Shown piece after piece: positions 1-18,641 of a stretch of DNA of 64,000 bases. The stretch lies in the NCBI GenBank assembly GCA_028752905.1, contig JAQNBH010000017.1, forward strand, positions 37,431,929 through 37,495,928, in the 5' to 3' direction. The notes below the pieces were generated by a model that ran no database searches, was not told the origin of the DNA, and saw nothing but the letters and a program-made list of their open reading frames with translations. The first letter of the stretch is position 1. Every line of letters starts with the position of its first letter. Both the position numbers and the translations under genes were made by a program. Source of the DNA: Cladorhizidae sp. MBARI D1340-BT2. Lineage: Eukaryota > Porifera > Demospongiae > Poecilosclerida > Cladorhizidae.

Positions 1-5812
<5,812 letters not shown>

Positions 5813-7606
5813 CATATTATTGCTGGAATGATGTATAGTATTGCATCTCATACTTATGTAATACACAACTATAATAATTATGTCTACATTATATTTTTAT
5901 GGATTTGTGTGAGAATTCATCAAATACCCATACTAAGTGTAACTGAACATGGATGCTTGGTTTCTAGTCTAATGCAATCACCTTGCAAGGCCTATCAATT
6001 TAAAGTGCTGTCCAGGATTGATGGTTGGGAGCAAATCAAGTCATTTTGGAGTTTGCACTAACCTTTATCACTCAAAATTAGGATTTCTGAAAGAAATATG
6101 TTGGAGCTAATATTATTACAAAGACATGTCTAGAAGGAAATGAGCTAGTTGACTTTGTTGTCGCAGAATGGGATATGGAAAGTGGAAAAGAGAGATGTTT
6201 TAAAAATCATTGAAGCTGGTATGGAGAAGAAAGAGGGAAGGAGATGGAAAATTTGTTTACAGTTTTATGCTTTCAAATGTGTACAAGGCAAGGCACCTTA
6301 CCTAAGTGTCATAAATGTCTGGCAAGATATTTGTGTGTATGTTGTGGAGTATACAATCTGATACACTTGCTTTGGCCTGCTGAATTACTTTTTTAACCTT
6401 AAATGAAATTGAAAAATGAGAAGAGTGCGCATATTAAATGTTTCATCTGTGGTATAATTATAACTCCCCTTAGCATTAACATTATTCATTGTACCTTAAT
6501 GATATTCATTATCCTTTGTTTTTTCTGTATTGAGGCCTCTGTTCCTATATTATTGTGTCAGCTGCATAAAGAATGACAGTTTTTTAATCAATATTGTTTC
6601 TGCTCTAGCTCTCGCTAGCTAGTCGGGCTATTTTAGCTATAGCTCTCGCTTGCTCAAGATACTGCATCATCTATTTACCATTAGTACAAAAACACAACTA
6701 TAGATAATGTTATATAACGTGTATGTGTATATCAATGTGTTGGGGGAAGGGCTCTTACAATAAACACACAGAGATGAGGACAAATTGAGGGTGGTGTCTC
6801 AGCATGCTTACTGTGTATGCATCGTATTTGTACATTAATTGGAGTACTATTTATTCATTTAGCAGGTGCCACCTCACGAGTTAAGCGCAACTCTTCTCTT
6901 CGGATGATTTTGAAACTGTTGCCAACAATATCAGCACATATTTTATGACAATACCATTTTTTGGTATGCTCAAAGTGCTAAAAACTTGCAAGTTAATTTT
7001 TTTTCCTAGGCAGATGACTCTCTTTTAAGGACTCTCGATTTGGAAGTGCCTTTTTGTAATGGGACTGGACTGGATAATCATGATAGTACCATTTTCGAGA
7101 AAAATGCTAGCTTTTGGCTTAGATGATTTGAGCATGCCATTTAAACCTAAAAATGGCATTTAAGCATAATAGGGATGACAGTTCCTTTATCATACCCACC
7201 CCTTCTCAACCCTGCTGAATAGCTGCCAGAAAGGCAAGACAGATTAGTCCTGGTGACAATACTTCTGCACTGTTTAGAGTCAGTTCTACAGGTTTCAGTA
7301 AAGCAGGGCTAGTAGAATGGCTTTCTTGCATGATTCAGTTTCCTAGTGGCCTGGACTAGTGTATGGCCTGGCCTGGGGAGCTTCATTGTTAATTTATTAT
7401 ATCCCGACATTGTTTGTTTATATGCTAACTGGATTTATTGTGAAGTCCACAAAGCAGTTTCCTGTTCCTGTTTTCTTATACTCGTGTGAATTATTGAGTA
7501 GGAAAATTAAAGATGTAACTTGAAATTGACTGAAAATATTGTTTGTTGTGGTAAAAAGTTAGATAACAAAGTTAGAGACATCAATTTACCACATAACAAT
7601 AATTAT
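5813..7606. other. Intergenic sequence downstream of the RTK
   Basis: AT-rich, with no convincing gene. Open frames at 5828-6061 and 6149-6361 have no recognisable motif. The interval ends where similarity to blocks B and C begins in inverted orientation. Confidence 0.6.
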
Positions 7607-7949
7607 TGGATTGACTGAATAAACTGCAGAACACAAATTGTGGTTTAGTGAATTTACAAATATTGCATAGAACTAAAGGGCCTAACAATACATGCCAAAC
7701 ATTAAATGCCCCTGCACATACAGCATCAGTTTTGCTATTGGTACATTTACTAGCATTATGTGCTGGGGGAGCTAATGAAATGATTGCATACCACAAGTCT
7801 ACTAGTGCCAGTACTAACTGACTATTAAGAAGAAGAGAAACAGGCATTATATATAGCTTGGCTAAAACAACAAAATGAGCATGAACTTAATAGCGTACAT
7901 GAACCTGCATTTATCATAATTATAGCACACATTTATTTTATGACGTTAC

Positions 7950-8219
7950 CTTGTCCTATAACAGTAGAAACTTGAATTTTGCTTGGATGGATGCTTAGTG
8001 ATTTTGGAAGGGTTTGCAAGAGAGATTCTTGTTGTGTCAAAAAAGATGTTTCTATATAAATGAAAAAAATCCTGAATATATTCATAACACTTATTATTGG
8101 TGAAAATACAGTGAAAGCTTATATATAAATATATAATAAAATTGGTTTTCAAACATAATATACCTGCAACTTCAACTTCCCTTTTATCATCTGCTGGATT
8201 AGTAAGTGTTGTGTTCCTT
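7950..8219 (-). pseudogene. RTK juxtamembrane exons, orphan copy in block A
   Basis: Two exons on the minus strand: 8219-8164 (RNTTLTNPADDKREVEVA) and 8051-7950 (ending IQVSTVIGQG). Both keep acceptor and donor dinucleotides, including the GTAACG donor that is mutated in blocks B and C. The next exon, carrying GQFGVVYKG, is absent because homology stops near 7607. No kinase can be made from this copy alone; it is an isolated fragment. Confidence 0.75.
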
Positions 8220-8531
8220 CTGCAAAGACACAAAGTAATAAATCCAAGTTTGTTGTTGTTCATATTATGATGGCACTATCTTGTTTGTGTTTTTCACGGT
8301 GGACGTATGACAAATTTGAAGCTTTAAATTTCCTAGTTCAGATCTTTGTTGGATATCTCAAACTCTGGTAAATCGAACCAAATACTGTAAAATCAGGTGG
8401 TGAAAGGAGCTATCACTTGGGTGTCTATTATGCTACAGGAAGAGCTATAATGAGATTCAAACAGTAATAATCTCTCAATGAATTCTCAGTTGACATAATA
8501 ACATTACAACTCCCACAATCTCTACACATAG

Positions 8532-8802
8532 TTAAGTAACCCGTTACACAATTCAGCCACTTTGAGTTAACTGTGTTACACAACTCTCTTTTGATACAAT
8601 GTCAAGAAGTCTCCTTTTTACAATCCAATAGTTGCCGTCGCTGGCTCTTAAACCAGACTGACCTCTGGCCCCTGGACACTGCGACACAATATCATATAAG
8701 ATAATCACACACAAACCACACAACTAGTGTCAATTACTCCTAACAACTAAATACGAGTAAACACAAACGACAGTTGTTAATACAGAGTTCCAAGTTACTA
8801 CA
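8532..8802 (-). repeat. Gypsy 3' LTR (block A)
   Basis: 271 bp, homologous to 12700-12960. Read on the minus strand it begins TGTAGTAAC and ends GTTACTTAA, the latter a changed form of GTTACTTCA. Confidence 0.8.
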
Positions 8803-11800
8803 TCCTTCCACCCTTAATTGGAGCAAGGGGAATAATGTTGTGGAGGCTGATGATTGTGAGTGGACCGCCTTAGAATGCTACTGTTATGAATTTCTGATGG
8901 AGGTGAAGTAGGGATGCCAGGGGCAGACGTTCCACCTGGTGAAGTAATCACTGAGGGATAATCTGGAAGCCAGTCATCAAGTACACCTTGAGTAACTTCA
9001 TTTGTGCGAATACGAATGGTCAATGTGCATGCCAAACCACTGAGCAGGGCTACTTCAAATGTTTGATGACCTAAACATCCAGCAATCTTCAGGCAACCAC
9101 TTTGGGTCTATTGGAAGATCACGTACGAAGACTGGATTGCCCCTCTCTAAGGCCCTGGGTGTGGCAAGTTTGTCATGGTCAAATTTCTGCTGATTTTGTT
9201 TCTGGTTTATCCTGTTCGACAAGTCTGGGTGCAACATGTCAAGGTGTATCCTTATTCGCCTTCCCATCAATAATAATTCTGGAGATATTCCAGTAGTTGT
9301 ATGTGGAGTAGTCCAATAGTTGAGAAGTAACCGTGCTAGCTTTCTACACCAGCTGTTTCCTTAAGCAACCTTTAACACCGAAACAGCTCTCTCAGCCAGT
9401 CCATTTGTGGCCGGGTGGTGTGGAGCAGTGGTGACATGGCAAATTCTGTTATGCCTAGTAAATTCTTGAAAGTTCCCACTTGTGAATGATGTTGCATTAT
9501 CTAATTGTATCAGTTCAGGCATCCCGTGGGTTGCAAACAAGGTACGGGCACTTTGATGGTCACCACAGATGCGGTGATGGTACAATGGTAACATTCAGCC
9601 ACTTTAAATGGGAATCCACTACCACCACCAGGAAGATTTTCCCTTGGAATGATCCAGCATGATCTATATGTATTCGGACCCATGGCCGTGATGGTCACTC
9701 CCATGGATGCAGTGGTGCTATTGCAGTTGCTTTCCTGTTCTTCTGACATTCAGAGCAGCTTTTAACATGTTGTTCAAGGTCTGCATTGATTCCTGACCAC
9801 CACATAGTTGTCTGAGCAAGACTCTTCATCCTTGAAACTCCAGGGTAACCTTGGTGGAGTTCCTCCAATATTAACTTCTGACCTTGTTTTGGTACCACTA
9901 CTCAACCTCCCCAAATGACACAACCATCCAAGACACTGAATTCTTCACTACGTTGGTTGTATGGTTGAATTTCTTCCTTGGCCACAAGTTTCCAACCATG
10001 TACCACCATGTTCTTCACTCTTGACAGTGAGGGATCTCGCTCTGTCTACAACTTGATTTGAGAAGCTGTTTGGAGTGTATTGTAGTTGATCCAGTAGTTA
10101 TATGGTCTCACCTGATTGCGGAACTGACGATGGAAATTCTGGTAATGGAAGTCTACTTAGCCCATCTGCATTGGCATGTTCCTTCACATGTTTATAAACG
10201 ATGTGGTAGCTAAATTGCCCCTAGCGTTAGTGCCCACCTCTGGATTCAAGCTGAAGCCATGGCAGGAACTGTCTTGTGTTCACTGAAGAAATGCTGCAAG
10301 GGTTTAAGATCCGAGTAGATAGTGAATCTGCAGCCATGAAGAAAAGTATGCTTTTTAATCCCGAATACAATTGCCAGTTCCTTGTCCAATTGTATAATTT
10401 CTCTCTGCAGGTGCTAATGAATGTAATGTATAAGCGATGGGCTTGTCAGTGCCATTATCCATCCAGTGGGAACGTACTGCCCCCCTACCATATGGCGAGG
10501 CATCACAAGCCACAACCAGCCCCCGATCTGGGTCAAAATGAACCAGCACACATGGTGTGGTCAATTTCTGTTTAGCCTCATTAAATGCTTTCTGTTCCTC
10601 AAGACCCAACCTCCAATCACTATCCTTTTGTAGCCACTTGTGCAGGGTTGCCAACCGGTTGGCTAGTTGCGATAGAAATTTACCATAGTAATTGACCAGC
10701 CCGAGATAAGAATGGAGCTGTAAAACGTTCTTAGGTGGAGGTGCATCAACTATTGCCCGAAACTTTTCTTATGGTCAAATTTCCTCGGCAGATATGTGGT
10801 GCCCCAAGTACTCAACAGATGCTTGCATAAATGTACACTTCTCCTGCTTCAATTTCAATTCTGCTTCCTCCAGTCTCGTCAGGACTTCTCCGTGGGTTTC
10901 CCAATGTTCTTGCTCGGTCACCCAGTGATTAAGATGTCATCTATGTAAACACATACATGTGAAACACCTTATAAAACACCTTCAATGGTCCGTTGGAAAA
11001 TTATAGGAGCTGAAGACACTCCAAATGGCAAGCGAGTGTACTGGTATAGACCCTTGGGTGTATTTATGTCACGAATTTCTTCGACTCATCATCCAATGGA
11101 ATCTGTTGGTATGCGTGTGCGAGTTCCAACTTGTAAATGTCTTTCCACCCCCCAAAGATGCCAGGAGCTCATGGATCTTAGGTAGAGGGTATCTCTCTAC
11201 CTTTGATGCCTTGTTGACTGTAACTTTATAGTCCCCACATATTTGGATGGACTATCGGAGCAGCCCACTTTGCAAACTGCACTCCCTCGATGACTCCCAG
11301 CCAACTCAATTCCTGCTCAACTTTACCTCTGAGTGCAAAAGGGACTGAAAGTGGTTTACAAAAATGGGGTCATACTGTTGGGCCGATGTGAGTCTTGGCT
11401 GGGTTCCCAAACACTAATCCAAATTCATCCTTGAACATTCCTGCATGCTTGTCCTAAAGGAATTGTAAGGTTTGTGTATGTCCCACTGGCACTTGATGTA
11501 TGCATCCCCAATCCAATTTGATTTCCAACAGCCAGTCTTTGCCGAGTAAACTTCGACCCCTTCTAGCCACCACCATCAATTCCAAATCTGCTTACTGGGT
11601 TTGATAGTTCACTGTATCTGCAATAGTTTCAAGGATCTCTAAAAGTCTCTCCTGTGTAAGTGCAAAGCTGTTTGTTGGTTGGCTGCAAGGAAGGTGCTAA
11701 ATGCTTTGGCCATAGTTGGTGATATGTGGTAGCATTAGTTATGGACATAGCAGCACTTGTATCTGCTTCCATATAGATTATAGAGTATAGTGTTCACTTG

Positions 11801-12699
11801 TACTGATCCCATAATGCAGTGTACCTTCCTACTCTTCCCCCCACCTAGTATAAAGAGCATGTAGGCAGTCTCACCTTTTCCCATATCCTCCTGTTCAGTG
11901 CGTTTGAACTCGTGGTTGGTCATCTGGCTGACTTGACCAAAACTCTCGTGGATGCTGTTTCTATCTCCTGCAGACTCTGGCTGTCCTTTCTTTTTACAGG
12001 AGTGGCAGACAGCAGTCTTGAAGCGGCAATCCCCTGAAGCATGTGCCCTCCACAATGATCACAGTTGTGAGTCCCATTCTGTGGCCACTGTATTTTAGGC
12101 TGAGTTGCCATGCTGTATATGGGACCCGGTTTGGATAAGGATGCGGGATTGTTCTGTTGTAGGTCTTGTGAATCCCGTTCAGCTGCTTCAGCTGATTGGG
12201 CCAACTCAAAAGCCTTCCTAAATTTGAGGTCAGGTTCAGCTAAAGACGGCGTTAAATATTCACTTCCCTGATGCCACAGATAAGGCGAGCACGTAACATG
12301 TCCTCCAACGTTGCTTGGAAGTTGCAATGTTCAGAATGCCTGCATAGTTCAGCCACAAATTCTGCGACTGATTCATTCTGTTTCTGTGAGTGCGAGTTGA
12401 ATCTGAACCTCTGCATAATGACTTGCAGAGGTGGGGTGAGGTGCTCCTTCATTAGCTGTGTCAATTCTGTGAATGACTTTGACCATTGGTCGCTCAGGGG
12501 CTATTAAGTTGCAGATGAGTTGGTAAGTACTCGCTCAGCAGCAGCTTAGGAGAATAGCTCGTTGCTTTGCTGAGTCATCCTCATTGTTAGCAGTCAAGTA
12601 CAAGTCCAGCCTTTCATAATATGCTGTCCAGTCCTCTGTTCCCGGTGGAATGCGCTGATACTGCCATGTATTACCATTGTGTAAATCTTCGTCGCCACT

Positions 12700-12960
12700 T
12701 GAGGTAACTTTACACAATTCAGCCACTTTGAAGAACCCCATTACACAATTCTCTTTTGATACAAAGTCAAGAAGTCTCCTTTTTACCAGTTACCCACCAG
12801 CCGCTGGCTCTTGAACCAGACTGAACCCTGGCCACTGGGCACTGCCACACAATACCATAAGGTAATCACACACAAGCCACACAACTAGTGTTAATTACTC
12901 CTACACTAACAACTAAATAAAAGTAAACACAAATGACAGTTGTTAAGAGAAGTTACTACC
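12700..12960 (-). repeat. Gypsy 5' LTR (block A)
   Basis: 261 bp. The terminal base at 12960 is changed relative to the TGTAGTAAC start seen in block B. The PBS-like sequence lies immediately downstream on the minus strand. Confidence 0.8.
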
Positions 12961-14209
12961 CAAACTATAAACACTCAGTGTATATGCAGTATTTGTAGTT
13001 TCTTATAATATGAGCCACCACGGAGCATGCTGGTGAGAGTGCATTGCAGCTTATTGTTGGAGCTGGTGATCAAAGTCTAGAGAGGTGAACCCTGTAATGA
13101 CGAACATAGAATACAAAGTCTGACAGAGATTACTTGATGGAGAGGTGATAGCATGTGATAGCTTTATTAGGAAGAATGCTTGTAGTATCAATCGGCAAGA
13201 TTAACACCTAGCAACCACTTAACAATGTCCACAGTTTTAAATTAGAAGATTTGTAGTGGGGCTAGCTACAAAGGCAGTTGAAATTTTGCAGACAAACTTG
13301 GAAAGTGTTGCATGTGGACATCACATCTAAAAATTTGCTCGCCTTCAAAATAAATACTGGCCTTGGAGCAGAAGACATAGTCACGAGTGTCACTAACAAA
13401 TAAAGACTAAAACAAATAGTAAGGTAGGTATTAGTGCTTAATTTAGATTTCTGCTTTATAAACCAAATTTTATAGAACCAAAAGTTGTGAATTTATTAAA
13501 AAAAATATAGCTTAATTTTAACTCTTGTGTAAAATATTACACAACCATGCTCCTGTACAATTGTACAAAAAATAATATAAATATCTCAATACTTCAGCTT
13601 GACCAGGGTGCAAGGAATTTATTACCACACTTGTGAAGCTATACATGAATGAGAAGCCTTGGATTTGTCGTGGCTAGCTGGCTGTTGTTAAAGTCCTTCC
13701 AATCCTTGTGTGAGTGTGGCTTGTGAGAATACTGTGCAAGTGGTGCCATAGATCCTATTCAAGAGGACAATTGACACTTCCAGAAGATAGCTCAAGTTTT
13801 GCTCGCGTTCTTGGGGAATAATTGGCAGTATAACTAGATGTAGATAATATCTGGCATTTCTTGGCAATGTTCTTAGTTCAGCATTGCCTAGAGCAATTGC
13901 TTTGGATGGTATATGGACAAGGACTCCAGTACAGAGAGACATCTTGAAACAGTCACAATCCAAAAATCATACAAACTTTCATGTACTGATTCATCATACA
14001 TAATCATTCATATTTTAGTTCCCTTGTATTGATAAATTTTATACTTAACCGATTACACATGAGATTAAATTTTGACGTTGTGTCACATGAGGCCGAATTG
14101 TTTTCATGTGATCCAGGTATGCAGGGCTTTTCCAGTTGTAATGCCTGAAACTATATAGAACCGGACGGAAAACAAGTTTGTTTGAGTATTTTGAGTACGG
14201 ATGTCTTGA
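12961..14209. other. Block A flank without a recognised gene
   Basis: Unique to the repeated block and present in all copies. A 91-codon minus-strand frame (13963-13688) is conserved in part but interrupted by stops in the other copies. A short segment near 14122-14152 matches the last 30 bases of the window. Confidence 0.5.
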
Positions 14210-14392
14210 CTACCGAGACAGGATCAAGTCTTTCCCCCTGCGATCTTGTAGTTCATAGACATTCAGGCGTTCACCTATGTTTGTCTTCTTCGACACTCCT
14301 TCACTTGTACAAACTCGGACAGATGAACCTACAAGCTTTGTCTGTGGCAAGCTAAAGTTCCTCGACGGCAAATAACACCAATCATGATCTAG
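14210..14392 (-). other. Conserved 61-63-codon open segment, possible exon
   Basis: Preceded by an acceptor-like TTGTTAG and open in one frame (LDHDWCYLP at the start, KDLILSR at the end). It contains two cysteines and an NFS glycosylation site. The same segment stands at 37341-37517 and 59095-59271. Block A differs from them by an in-frame 3-nt indel, which hints at coding constraint. Function unknown. Confidence 0.3.
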
Positions 14393-14763
14393 CTAACAAA
14401 ACTAAAGTGAGTATAAATATGTTATTTTAATGAATGTCATGATAATAGATTTGTCAGGGCCGTTTTTTCGAGGTTACTCATAATAACTATGGTCTATTTA
14501 GCTGACTTCTTACTCCCCATGTTCAACCCTGCTCTTTTCCTATCCTAAGCTGTTGCTGGACTGGATGGGTAGATTGAATTGAACCTTCTATTTCAAGTTG
14601 ATAACTTGGATAACTACAAAATACTTGTTGGTCTATTTGCTACTTTACGTTGATGCCTATAACAAGAAACAAGATATATACATAAAAACACTATAAAAAA
14701 AACTAGCTCTAATTACTAAAACAAGTTTCTACAAGAGCAATGTTAGGTAATAACAGAGAAGTG

Positions 14764-14879
14764 TTATAGTTCTTTTTCCACATGGCACTTGTGCCAGAGC
14801 GGGAAGCAATCTTTTTTTCTCTCCTGTGTGACATAACCTAGTGTTACATTCTGGACAGAACCTCACTGCATTGGACATT
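14764..14879 (-). pseudogene. piggyBac-like C-terminal cysteine-rich segment
   Basis: A short frame of the form FCPEC...LCHTG...CF.LWHKCH. The spacing CxxC...LC...CF..WH resembles the cysteine-rich zinc-binding tail of piggyBac transposases, which binds the transposon ends. Related copies lie at 36878-36991 and about 59620-59735. No transposase core adjoins it. Confidence 0.4.
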
Positions 14880-15072
14880 TTACCCCCTGTCTATGTAGAA
14901 TGCACTAAGTCCACTTCATCAATTGGTCATTGTTAACAGAATTAGGAAGTGTTGTAAAGGAGTGGTAAGTAAATCTCTCTTTTCATCTTGCACTCAGAAA
15001 GTCAAGAGTCAGAAACTGAATGGCAGGCCAGCTGTCAATGTCACACTGCTGCAGCTGTCAACTCATCAATGC

Positions 15073-15467
15073 ATGGTTTGTTAGTTGATTACCGGTATCA
15101 AGAACGCTGATGGCCTGTCACGGCAAGCGTGGGACACTGACCACCAACCGTTGGAGTGCTCCAGTGTGAGAAGACTCCATCTCTCATCTCAAACAGGGGG
15201 AGATGTTGAGGGCCGCTCAACATGGCCTGCCGGGCCAGTGAACTAACATTCTTAATGAGTTATTCCTAATGAGTTAATTAATGATCACAACACTCACAAT
15301 GATTTCACTAATTATTGAGTAGGTGTTAGTTAGTTTTTAACTTATGATGTGGGACCTCAGATAGTTTATATAGACATATGGAGCCCTATGGCATTTCTGT
15401 ATATTTGTATGGTGTGGTGTTCATGCGTATTAAGAATGGAACCAGTGCACACCAGTGGCACACAACA
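15073..15467 (+). mobile_element. Second LTR retrotransposon, 3' end with LTR
   Basis: A short coding tail contains KNADGLSRQAW, the end of a Gypsy-type RNase H region, and closes with TGGDVEGRST. A polypurine tract (AACAGGGGGAGA) immediately precedes an LTR of 264 bp at 15204-15467 that starts TGTTG and ends CAACA and contains a TATA-like TTTATATAG at 15365-15373. Everything upstream is missing: the fragment is fused to the outer end of block A. It is unrelated in sequence to the Gypsy element inside block A. Confidence 0.7.
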
Positions 15468-15699
15468 AACTAGATGAAAACACAGAATGGGACTATTCAT
15501 CAGAGTTTTAGTTACTTTAGTTTTCCAAAAATCTTGAGCTTATGTTCTGAATCACCTATGAATTCATTTTCAGCATCTTTCAGTTCAATTTTATCCGTTA
15601 ACTCCTTATGGACATGTAATAGCATGAAACTAGTAAACCTCAGCTGACTCATGGTGATTCGTAAATATTTTACCCTGCGAAGGGCACTTGTCGGGGAAA

Positions 15700-16985
15700 T
15701 TACCTATCTAAGACCACCTACTTGAATTCTTTGACCTCTTCCAATATCTCCTCACCAATCCTCATGCACTCCTACTTCCTTCTTCCCTACTACCATGACC
15801 TTTCTCTTCTTGCTATTAAACTTCATCTTCCACCTTAACACATATGCCTGTACCACATCCAACAGAGCTTGCAGTTCCACCCCTGAGTCAGCCAGAAGAA
15901 CGACATCATCTGCATACATAAGTGCCCCACACCAACTGCCTTCCATTTTGACTCCTAGCTCAGCTCTCTCCATGCCATTCCCATCAAATAAATATTGAAA
16001 AGAAGTGGAGACAAGGGACATCCCTGCCTAAGTCCATTCTCCACAGCGAACCACCTTGACCTCCTTCCATTCAATATCACCGTCGTCTTCACCCCACTAT
16101 ACAATCCTACACATGTCCTCACAAGTTTCTCCTCTACTCCATACTGCCTCAACTTCTGCCACAGTCCTCCCTCGACACACTGTCATATGCCTTACTTATG
16201 TCCAGGAAAGCCAGATATGAAGCTTTCTTCTCGCTCTTCCTCACTTCACAAACTCCTCTCAACACCAACCACTGGTCCGAACATCTCCGCCTAAATTCTC
16301 CTTGTGCCTCCGTCAAAATCCTATCTTCAGCGAACACTCCCAACCTCCTTGCCAACACCTTCACCACACTACAACACAATGAAATTCCCCTATAATTCCC
16401 TACATCGTCCTCGTCGCCATCCTTGAGGAGAGGTACTAGTAAACTCCTCTTCCAGTCCACAGGGTAGCACTCAATTGTCATCACCACATTCAGCACCTGC
16501 ACCAACACCTCCACCACCTGCACCAACACCTCCACCAACCTTCTACCTCCATACATTATCATCACATTCAACATTCCATCAGGACCTGGAGCCTTTCCTC
16601 TCTTCAAACACTTCACTACCAGTACTACTTCTTCCCAACTTACTTCTTCACACATACCCAACTCATGCCCACCCACTTCTCGTATCTCTAATTCTTGTAC
16701 TTTGGCATTCTTTTTTTTTACCTCCTCAGCTCTTCCCAGTGTTTTGCAAATCACCTCCAACACCTCATCTTCCTCCTCCACCATCCTTCCCTTATCATCT
16801 TTCACTCCTTTTATCCTTCTCTCCTTCCTCTTTACTCTTAAATCATTCCAAAACAGCTTACAACTAGCCACACCCTGCTCTCTAATCTTCGTTATAGTTC
16901 TCTACCTCAATTCCTTCTTCTCTTTCCTAATAGTCTTCTTCACTTTTCTTGCTTCTCTATAGTCATCCCATAGCTGTCTTAATCA
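15700..16985 (-). pseudogene. Non-LTR retrotransposon (LINE) reverse transcriptase fragment
   Basis: Frames on the minus strand, joined by frameshifts, show GKAPGPDG, LLKDGDEDDVGNYRGISL, FLDISKAYDSV, GLRQGCPLSPLLFNIYL and MYADDVVLLADS. These are successive reverse-transcriptase motifs, with the catalytic YADD near 15915. The endonuclease domain and the 3' end are missing, and the coding frame shifts near 16150 and 16000. The element is dead; the LINE clade cannot be fixed from this fragment. Confidence 0.85.
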
Positions 16986-17292
16986 TTAAAGTGAAACTGA
17001 ATAAGATGTGGTAATTAACAAACACACACACAACCACTACACTTGAAAGTGAGGAATGCATGTATATAGCTATGTATTGCGCATAAGAAATGGTATTTCA
17101 GGCTACCATTAATTTGCTCATCAGGCTTTTGAGTTTAAAATACAGACAAAAGGGATTGGCAGTCATCTCTAAAATGGGCATTACTGGGTATAAACGTTTC
17201 CAGTTCTATATAATATGCAAGATATGAAAAGAGAAGTAAAGCTACAGCCTATTTAGATTAGCAAACGAGGTGATGTAGACTCAACGCAACGA

Positions 17293-18641
17293 TCAGGAAC
17301 ACTTGTCTACCTTTCTCACAGTCTTGCTTCCATCATACATTCCACATAGCAACCCAGCTCCTGTTGAAAACCCACTTTCTCCCCTCACCAAGATCTTCCC
17401 CTGTGCAATGAGCAAGAATTCAACCAACACCACAATGACCCCCTCTTTCTCCTCAGCTGACAGAGGATGCGGCTTCTTCTCGAACTTGTCCACGTGGATT
17501 ATAACATTTTTCAGGGTACGAATCCTCGTTCCATATTTGTTCAAGGCGATTTCCTTTACATAGTTACTGTCTGTAGCTAGAAAAATATGAGTCGTGTTCT
17601 TACCAGACAGCTCATCTGCAGCATTTACTGCACAGCGAAGAGAGAGTTCCCATTCCGAGTTGCGCCGCATTAGTTTTGGATTCTTATTTGGTTCAACATG
17701 TGGCATTTTTGCAAAACCTGTTCTCACATGAACTGAAACATATGGCAAGTGGTTCAGGCCAAGCACCTCTGCAGCTGCAGACATCCGTTCAAGCACCTCA
17801 TCATCCAGCTTGAATAAGTAGCGGAACACAATACCAACCATATCATCCACTTCATTGTGTTGGTCAAATTCAAAAATCCATGCTGTTGCATCCCATCCAT
17901 TAACCAGTTAGGATTATTTCCATTTCTCTCTTGATCCAGTAATGAACATGGCTCCAAGTTTGTAGAAAGAATAACATTTGTCGCATTGCTACCGATGATC
18001 CTCATGTAACTCTCCATAGTGTCTTTAGACTTGTCAACTCTTCCTCCAATAACACTCATGAACGTGAAGTGATGTGGACCAATGATATCATCAGATTTCA
18101 ACGTCCCACTTGCACGCCTTTTCAAGAGGTCAATGACCATATTGTCCCTCCAATTGATCATGTGTGGATGGAGAAAATCACCTTCCGAATAAGCCGGCCA
18201 GACTATGAGTAGCCTGCGTCTGCTAAGCATGGCAAGGAGGAGGCTATAAGTAATGCCCCTAATCCGATCCCCAAGTCCACCACAGTACATGAAACTACTA
18301 CACCACCACACCAGTGTCCTTCTGGAAGGCAACTTCCTCATGGTGTCATGGTAAGATACGTAGTTCTCCAAGGTATTGAGAAATCTTTCATACTTCTTTA
18401 ATAGCAAGTCAACTTCTGAATAAACCCCTCCAACAGGACATTTCAAAGGGATCCCACCCAGCAACTCATTCTGAAAGGACCTTGACACTGAGGTAATTTG
18501 AAAGTTCTGGGAACCTGTCTTTGGTGTATATTGATTCTTGAAGAAGACAGAGTTGACGCAGATTAAAAAGACAAGCACAAACAATGATAGCAACACGAGA
18601 TTAATTCTCGCAACATTCGTTGTAATACCGAGCGACTTCAT
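17293..18641 (-). pseudogene. Fucosyltransferase-like Golgi protein, one frameshift
   Basis: Single-exon, about 450 codons. It starts at the ATG at 18641-18639, with a hydrophobic signal anchor at residues 13-34 typical of type II Golgi glycosyltransferases. It carries CGGLGDRIRGI (residues 120-130), then HVRTG and, near the C-terminus, SGFSTGAGLLCG. These correspond to the three conserved peptides of the alpha-1,2/alpha-1,6/O-fucosyltransferase superfamily, where the HxRTG arginine contacts GDP-fucose. The frame is interrupted near 17880-17915: the upstream frame runs on to 17754 in the wrong phase, while FEFDQHNEVDDMVG continues in the other frame. A one-base deletion or a sequencing error explains this. 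All three motifs are intact, so it may be a recent pseudogene or a functional gene with a base error. The acceptor is not predictable. Confidence 0.75.

Larger units (their letters stand above)
8532..12960 (-). mobile_element. Ty3/Gypsy LTR retrotransposon, degenerate, block A copy
   Basis: LTRs at 12700-12960 (5') and 8532-8802 (3'). A PBS-like TGGCGACGA sequence follows the 5' LTR and a purine-rich stretch precedes the 3' LTR. In order on the minus strand: gag with a CCHC-like knuckle (12741-11920), an aspartic protease site reading DTSA (near 11750) instead of DTGA, reverse transcriptase with YIDD (10946-10935), RNase H (10654-10355, VVACDASPYG) and integrase (9898-9100) with SCSECQKNR of the zinc-binding part and the E of the DDE triad in NGLAERAV. 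Many stops and frameshifts break the frame. This copy keeps a gag segment (AEPDLKFRKAFELAQSAEAA) that blocks B and C have lost. No target-site duplication is visible. Confidence 0.9.
7607..15102 (-). repeat. Block A: diverged inverted copy of the RTK upstream region
   Basis: This stretch is the reverse complement of about 36721-43880 and lies in the same orientation as 52740-59918. In its own reading direction it carries a piggyBac-like cysteine-rich tail, the conserved 61-codon segment, a Gypsy element and two RTK exons. It differs from B and C far more than they differ from each other. It lacks the 3' RTK exons and the Penelope and piggyBac parts. Confidence 0.9.
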
